Assembly (NCBI GenBank): GCA_022453515.1
Contig: JAJNNY010000144.1
Location: 1-24,305, forward strand
Source: Astrocystis sublimbata
Taxonomy: Eukaryota > Ascomycota > Sordariomycetes > Xylariales > Xylariaceae
Length of the DNA: 24,305 bases
Direction of reading: 5' to 3'
Below are positions 18,843-24,305 of this stretch, in pieces. How positions within the stretch are numbered: position 1 is the first letter of the stretch; each line of letters opens with the position of its first letter. Under the pieces are notes generated by a model that had not been told where the DNA came from, did not search any database, and saw only the letters and a list, made by a program, of their open reading frames with translations. The position numbers were made by a program, and so were the translations under genes.

Positions 18843-19250
18843 CCGCACCCTTTGTCCAGAAGCAACACTCAGCTGTCCGACCTTCCTCGAGGCATGTATG
18901 GCACACTAAGATGACTGCTAGCGTAGAGAGGTATGTGCGATCATCGACTCATTCATGGAACAGGCCGTACAATGGTTGAGGAGCAAACTTGATCGGATGG
19001 CCAATTCTGGCCTCTATTACTCTGTCGGGAAGGGTAAGTGATAACCATCGGCTTCAAGGTCTTCTCGTGGTTCCTGTTTTACATCTTCACTACAGAGATC
19101 GGCTCAAGCCAAGCATCCAGAGATTCCTCCAACTCTCCTGTGTAGCCATGTTTCCTGATTGTAGAACACCATTGTCTGACTATTGCTTCATTTGGATGAG
19201 CCTGCGGAGCTTCAACTAGTCAGTACAGTAGAACGATACAGCGAAGCGAA
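18843..19250. other. intergenic, no gene supported
   Basis: Composition is normal again. Short frames exist; one reads EQAVQWLRSKLDRMANSGLY (18958-19017) before a GTAAGT at 19033, which could be a fragment of an exon. I cannot build a gene from it. Confidence 0.4.
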
Positions 19251-19382
19251 TTACTGACGAAATAGATATCCCGCGGATTTCATGCGAGCCTGCATTTTGT
19301 CAAAGGACTTGGGGAGAATATAGCCCAGCTCCTTTTTAGCAGCATCAGCAGCTTGATCATAATTGGGTGTTCCTTCGGTCAT
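19251..19382 (-). CDS. 43-residue small ORF (tentative)
   Basis: ATG 19382 to TAA 19251 encodes 43 residues. The product is mixed and soluble-looking: it starts MTEGTPNYDQAADAAKKELG and includes LPKSFDKMQARMKSAGYLF, with good helical propensity. Amino-acid composition is far more protein-like than other short frames in this region. The upstream side (19383-19560) is AT-rich. It may be a complete small protein, or one exon of a degraded gene. No family is recognised. Confidence 0.4.
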   Translation of the reverse strand: MTEGTPNYDQAADAAKKELGYILPKSFDKMQARMKSAGYLFRQ

Positions 19383-21918
19383 GTTGAGAAGGTTTTTTTA
19401 AATAATGTTTAATAGTTATGAGGCAGTAAATGTGTGGTTATATTCGTAAGAACAATATTCGAAAGATTCATGAAAGAAAACTTGGAAAGAGGTAATTATA
19501 TACCGCCAGACGTTTTTATATTAGGGAAAATGAAAACTATTTTCACCGCCTATCAACCCCTATTATTACCAGTTTCTGTTTAGCTCTCGAGGCAACGGCT
19601 TAAGAGCTACATTCGGCAAGACCTAGTCCTAGATAGAAACTGGAGCAAAGACGGTAGAGGCAAGGGTGATTCACCTCGCCGTTGAGACCCGACCGGGAGG
19701 AACAGGGTTCTTGGTTTGTGACAGGCTTTAATGCTACTTCGAGAATCGCTCTAGCGCACTATTTGTAGCAGTTGGCTCGAAGCTTTCACGACCCATCTCG
19801 CTTGCACCACGCTTGTATAACACTGAGACACCCTGATCGACAGCCCCCATTCTCAGTCGTATACCCTGGCGATCAGTGGGAAAATAGGAACAGATTCCGT
19901 AGTACATCTACATCACCCAGAAGTCGGGTTGTACTCCTCAAATTCTGGCTAGTGATGTCGGACAAAGCAGTCGAATCTGGTAGTCAGAACCAGGTTCACG
20001 CCATCGGAGCCTTTGAGAGATCCTTATTGGAAGCTATTGATTCAAGCAACGTGTTGGGGTGGTAACGCCTCATATCTGCCTCAAAGTCTTAGGTGTAGTA
20101 GTGCTGCGAGAATGGTCCTCGAAACGACAAGTCAAATCCCAGCCATCGCCTTCGTATGGGGTGATGATTCAGTGGCAAGAACTCATGCCATCACACTGAC
20201 GATTACGACGCCGATGATCTGGGCTACAGTAGATGATGCTTTTCTGATGCCTTGCCATTGGAATGATCGACCTGTAGCTCTAGATCCACTCCAAACAACC
20301 CTGACTGTTCGACCGTTCTGAAAATGTTGGCAAGCAATACATACTTGGCACCCGGCCGCGTCTGGCATATCTGCAAGAGAAGCCCTTGTCAATGCGTACC
20401 AGCTTCGACCATTTCTCGAACTAACTCACTGATTATCAGAGGACGCTGAAGTTTGGGCGTATTGTCTCGCCTTACATCTTAAGTCCGGTGTGGCGACCAT
20501 ATCACGCACGAAATATAACATAAATGTATTCTATTGCCATTGCGCCTATCGAGGATAATAAGCATGTCGCTATCGAGCCTGGTTCAGACGATTAAGTTCA
20601 CAGATTCAACAGAATCCTCTGCATTGCTTTGACCATCTGTATTAAGTAACCTAACTACCCAATTGTCTCGGCTTGTTAAATACACAATCATTGGCGTCCA
20701 TGTACATATCGACATGAGATGTCATCTCTAAGAAAAGAACCGCCTTCAAGCCCAGCTGAAGTCCGTGATAGGCGTCCAAAGAATCCATGTAAGCCGTGAA
20801 TATTCACTGTTCTCGCTACCCTCATGCTAATCCAGATGCTAAGTAAAATGCAGGGTCATATGAAAGACATGGCTAACTAGTCCTACGCCTGGCTGGTGTA
20901 GTTCAGAGGGGCTCCACGACATATGCCTGTCCAGGATCACACACCAGGGGAACTGGCCCGGAAGATAGCTCATATACACGAGGCACATCTAGTAGGGATG
21001 GTTGCATCAGGCGCGGTGGGGTTTGGTCGGGTGTTGGTAGCCATGATGTTGGGTACATGTTACGTACTTACTTACCCTGCATTGATGCACTGCCTACTGG
21101 CGGAAGCCCTGTTGTAGCGTTGCTGCCGATGATCATTCGCCGATATTGGATCTGGTTTCGTTGCTAAGGACTAGGACTGGCAGAGATATCCGAGGTTCCA
21201 TTAAATTCTGCCGCATCATTTCACTGTCACAGCCCATCACAGCAACCCATAACTACAAAGTAGATAGCCCTGTATTTTGGCCCTATGGTGAACAGGCGTA
21301 GGCAGTTACTAGGAAACTCGTGGCTATTTTCCTGAGCGGCCTGACGGCTTACAATTCAGAAAATCTTTTAGCTCCCGAAGATGTATCGTCTTCCTCTATA
21401 GATCGTATCTGCCCTTCCTCATTTGCCCGGCCGCGAGTGAAGAATAGAAATGGAGGGCTCTTCGCTAAACCAAATGACTTGACAGGGGTCTGCTGCGTCC
21501 GCCTTTATGCATCTGCTTGCCTCCAACCTACATGTACACTCGCGTTCATCCAGATGTACACTCGTCTGCATATGAGAGTGGGCCTGCAATAGGCGTGTAA
21601 TCTGTGGCGAGCCGAGACCTGATGTATCCTGGGCGATATTGTCTGCTGGTGTCACACCATTACGCGCCTGTCCCGTGGGATGAATATTGCTACACCTAGA
21701 CTAGACGGAGAAACCGGTCATTCAATATTTATCCCCATGCCCGTCTTGAATCGCGGGCATGGAGTTGAGATATCAGTACTTGTCATTTGCTTGTAGTGTC
21801 TTAAAGAGTATGGTATGTTGCGAGATGGTATTAGAGCAAATATATATTAGACAACAACAAGAACGCAAAGGTCAGCGGTCGATGTAGAGTATAGCCTGCC
21901 TACATAATCACAGCAATA
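19383..21918. other. long stretch without a supported gene
   Basis: About 2.5 kb of mostly normal composition, with an AT-rich patch at 19390-19560. Open frames of 60-100 codons (for example 19772-20065, 20013-20321 and 21320-21592) overlap one another in different frames and lack protein-like blocks, membrane segments or convincing splice partners. A minus-strand stretch around 20370-20240 (AKYVLLANIFRTVEQSGLF) looks mildly protein-like and may be a decayed exon. TATATATTAG at 21840-21849 could serve the next gene. Confidence 0.4.
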
Positions 21919-22443
21919 ATGGCGCACGAACACTCCTCCTTACTAGGTGCCAAGCCGGCACCAATTGCCACCTCAATCTCATACATACCTTGTACCTTCT
22001 ATAGTTTGATGATAGCCCTCTGCTTCTTCAGTAATATTGTTTTATTATTCTTGAGTACATCCAAGCACGAGTCGACTTTTCTCTTTTGTCTGCAGACGGG
22101 CATAGTCAACGACTAGTTATACGCAATCATTGGATCACTTTTATTACCGGCTCTAGAAAGTTGCGTATCCGTCATGCTTCGACACGACAATGGTGATGAA
22201 GAAAGACGGATCAGCAAGAAATCCAAGTCCTTAAACGCCACAACTAGGTCGGCAATAAAGCTACCAACTGCCTTTGTCTCAATCTATGTAGCAGTCGGAA
22301 ATGCCTTGGTCTTCATTCCTTTACTCATTTACCAGTTCGCTGCTACCTTCATCGCCTCGAGGTTAGCAGGCGGAGCACAAGACTTGAGAGCTGACCGTGA
22401 CAAGGCCTTGGAAGCTGGCGCTATCACTGAAGCTTTGAGGTAG
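21919..22443 (+). pseudogene. small membrane protein with one in-frame TAG
   Basis: From ATG 21919 a single frame runs 174 codons to a TAG at 22441, interrupted once by TAG at 22114-22116. Before it: MAHEHSSLLGAKPAP and a membrane span (SLMIALCFFSNIVLLFL). After it: a second hydrophobic segment (YAIIGSLLLPALESC) and a third, longer one (VSIYVAVGNALVFIPLLIYQF), then a charged tail ADRDKALEAGAITEAL. Both sides of the stop are protein-like and in the same frame, so a CAG-to-TAG change is the simplest explanation. I tried introns across the stop; none with GT-AG ends kept the frame. Family unknown. Confidence 0.45.
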
Positions 22444-22915
22444 ACGTATCGTCCCTTCGACACAGCCTGACCTCCCTGTCGCGCCCAACTTCTTCCTCGC
22501 CGCGAAAGGTCCAGATGGGTCCCTCGCTGTGGTCGAGCGTCAAGCATGTTACGACGGCGCCCTGGGGGGCATCCGCAGCCTCTAGACGTATGGCAATACA
22601 GAACGAGATACCGATAATAAGGCATATACTATAACATCCACCTATCACGGGGGCACACTCAAAGTGTATACTAGTCATCCACTTCTACCCTCTAGCTCGG
22701 GGGCAAGTGGCGGATACATGGCAACACAAATTAACTCGTGGAGTATGACCGGCAACGCTAGTACGTTTCGTCAAGGGGCGGGCGCGTATCGAAACGCAAG
22801 AGATTGGGCAAGGCCCATGAGAGACGAGGCGATTGAGAAGGCAAACGAAACGTTGGCACAAGATGAACATAGCCCATCGGCACCTCTACGTAGGCTGCGT
22901 GGGCTACTGGGCTAG
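22439..22915 (+). pseudogene. C-terminal remnant of a fungal conserved hypothetical protein
   Basis: One frame reads DLPVAPNFFLAAKGPDGSLA, ERQACYDGALGG, TITSTYHGGTLKVYTSHP, QINSWSMTGNASTFRQG and YRNARDWARPMRDEAIEKAN. This matches, from memory, the C-terminal half of a hypothetical protein family common in filamentous ascomycetes; the fold may belong with fungal PD-(D/E)XK-like families such as DUF7924, which is an inference. It has one TAG (22583-22585) where the family has Gln and no N-terminal half: upstream the frame closes at 22436 and a different reading frame takes over. It is therefore a truncated, nonsense-mutated copy. Confidence 0.6.
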
Positions 22916-23510
22916 CTGGCTGGCTAGCCTTCGATTTCAATTTGAGCATGGCCCTTTGATTTAAACATTGACATAGTCTCTAGGTTCGAGATTAAATACT
23001 AGGCATTTGACCATTTAGGTCTTGAAATCCTGACTGACTCTATGTCCTAGGCTTGACTTCATGTCGAAAATTCGACGTGGTGTCTGTAAGTATGTCGAAC
23101 CCCGACCTGGTCACTGACATGATCTCAAAACACCCCCTGGGGGCCGCAAGGTAGGTACCTACATATAGTTTACATCTCATCTTGCTAACCCAAGTGCATA
23201 GCAGGTACGAAATCAACCAACTACCCTACTGCTTCACTAGCGAAACCTGGGAAACATTATAGATGGAATCGACTCATGAAAATTCACACTGTATACAATG
23301 CATCTAATACACTGTCATAAAAGCCCAGCTTCCTATTCCTATATGCCGCCATTACATAGGCCAATGCCAAGTTCTTCTCGTCATTAAGACACCTCAAAAG
23401 TAGATAATTGTCAACTTCTGCCAACTCCGCTGATTGCACTATCTGTGTATAGCCTTTCCGATTATTCTAGCGCTATCTTTGTCTACCATCCAGCGGCATA
23501 CTATTTTCGT
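22916..23510. other. intergenic, no gene supported
   Basis: Normal composition turning AT-rich at about 23500. Short palindromic motifs occur (for example TGTCGAAAATTCGAC at 23061-23075), but no coding region, tRNA or terminal repeat is visible. Confidence 0.4.
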
Positions 23511-23519
23511 TATAATTAT

Positions 23520-24305
23520 TAAGCAAGCCAAACAAAGGAGGTATAATATTAAGAAAAGCAGGAAACGTTACAAGCTATAAAAGCAAGGTATAAGTATTTT
23601 CTTAATTAATAATACTAAAAATTTGGAAATTTTTATTAATAACTATATTACTATAAAAAAAATCGGCGTAATAAAATGGAAATGGTTTATAGTTATTATA
23701 AGATATTTAGTTAACTATTGTTTTAAGTTAAAAAAAGAACTTTTTAATAGCTACTAAAACTCTGTTTATTAGCCTTTCTCCTATTATTTTAAGGATTTAA
23801 TCCTTTGTGTATAAAAATTTAAAATACTATACCCAAGCTATAAAAAATATAGTTATACTATCGAATAGCCTACTAATATCCAGGAAAGGGCTAATTTTAT
23901 ATTCGCTTTCTCTAATCTAAATAATAGTTCTTATTTTAAAGAAACGTAATATAATTATTTATATTTATAAATAGATCAGGACTAATAACTATAAGTAAAG
24001 AAATACTAATTAATATAATATTTAGCTATACTAATTATAAAAAAAAATATATATTTTTACTAAAGCTAGTAGGGCTTATAGGGCAAGCAAATTAATAATA
24101 CCTAACTTATAGTATATCTATAGCTTTTAAGCCAAGATCTAAAACAATATAAAATAAAATAGGAGCAATAAAAACATAATATATATTTTTAACTATAAAT
24201 ATCTAAAAACCCTTTATATAAATAGTAGTTAAACATACAACAGACTTTATAAATCTTTTTAAGCCAAGTTTTTACGCCCGTACTAAAGGGTAACTATTAT
24301 ATACA
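23520..24305 (+). pseudogene. RIP-degraded AT-rich island with a coding relic
   Basis: Extremely TA-rich to the window edge. From 23522 a forward frame reads KQAKQRRYNIKKSRKRYKL, then GVIKWKWFIVIIRYLVNY, FKDLILCV and IQERANFIFAFSNLNN, with few stops over about 140 codons (to about 23950). The stops fit Gln positions. Beyond 23950 no frame is coherent. Basic N-terminus and aromatic-rich content are compatible with a transposase or another repeated gene, but I cannot identify it. It continues beyond the window. Confidence 0.4.

Noticed and set aside
19772..20321. Overlapping plus-strand ORFs as a gene
   Set aside because: Two frames of about 100 codons overlap, with unremarkable composition, no intron joining them and no recognisable motif.
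20541..20597. Short ORF encoding an acidic tail (MYSIAIAPIEDNKHVAIE)
   Set aside because: Only about 24 codons, with an in-frame stop directly before the ATG and no convincing splice acceptor, so it cannot be tied to a gene.
1..24305. CRISPR array, bacterial operon, tRNA or rRNA genes
   Set aside because: No regularly spaced repeats or tRNA/rRNA signatures were seen, and introns show the DNA is eukaryotic.

Overview
The window looks like nuclear DNA of a filamentous ascomycete (Pezizomycotina). The reasons are: many short introns of 44-66 nt with GTATGT/GTAAGT-type donors and CTAAC/CTGAC-type branch sites; a Zn2Cys6 transcription factor; a FunK1-type protein kinase relic; and long TA-rich tracts whose broken reading frames carry stops almost only where Gln codons (CAA/CAG) are expected. 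That last pattern is the mark of repeat-induced point mutation (RIP). I cannot name the species. The alternation of gene-bearing DNA with RIP-degraded islands suggests an accessory, lineage-specific or subtelomeric region.

Layout. 1-3.1 kb: a Zn2Cys6 regulator (+, cut at its 5' end by the window edge) converges tail to tail with a 389-residue fusion (-) of an HD-domain 5'-deoxynucleotidase-like phosphohydrolase and a UMP-CMP-kinase-like P-loop kinase. 3.7-4.7 kb: a two-exon orphan membrane protein. 5.6-7.9 kb: a full-length RIP-killed FunK1 kinase (-). 9.0-10.9 kb: a convergent pair of orphan genes whose upstream regions share a cluster of TTTGCGCA sites. 11.7 kb: a small acidic ORF. 12.3-14.2 kb: a second convergent orphan pair, a 171-residue protein with a possible myristoylation start facing a three-exon 409-residue protein. 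14.9-16.7 kb: two tandem Ras-like genes. The first has degenerate GTP-binding motifs but keeps a C-terminal CAAX box. The second is RIP-destroyed from about its twentieth codon on. 16.1-18.6 kb: a heavily RIP-degraded island with coding relics and a possible LTR beside it. 18.9-21.9 kb: mostly featureless apart from a 43-codon ORF. 21.9-22.9 kb: a membrane-protein relic and the C-terminal remnant of a fungal conserved hypothetical protein. 23.5 kb to the end: another RIP island.

How the genes may work together. No pathway can be read from this set. The most distinctive item is the HD/nucleotide-kinase fusion, which joins a nucleotide-dephosphorylating and a nucleotide-phosphorylating domain in one chain next to a regulator gene. 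The second distinctive unit is the block between the two RIP islands (about 9.0-15.5 kb). It holds spliced orphan genes arranged as two convergent pairs plus a Ras-like pseudo-GTPase candidate, and could be a small accessory cassette. All gene models were spliced by eye from GT/AG signals and frame continuity, without homology searches or RNA data.
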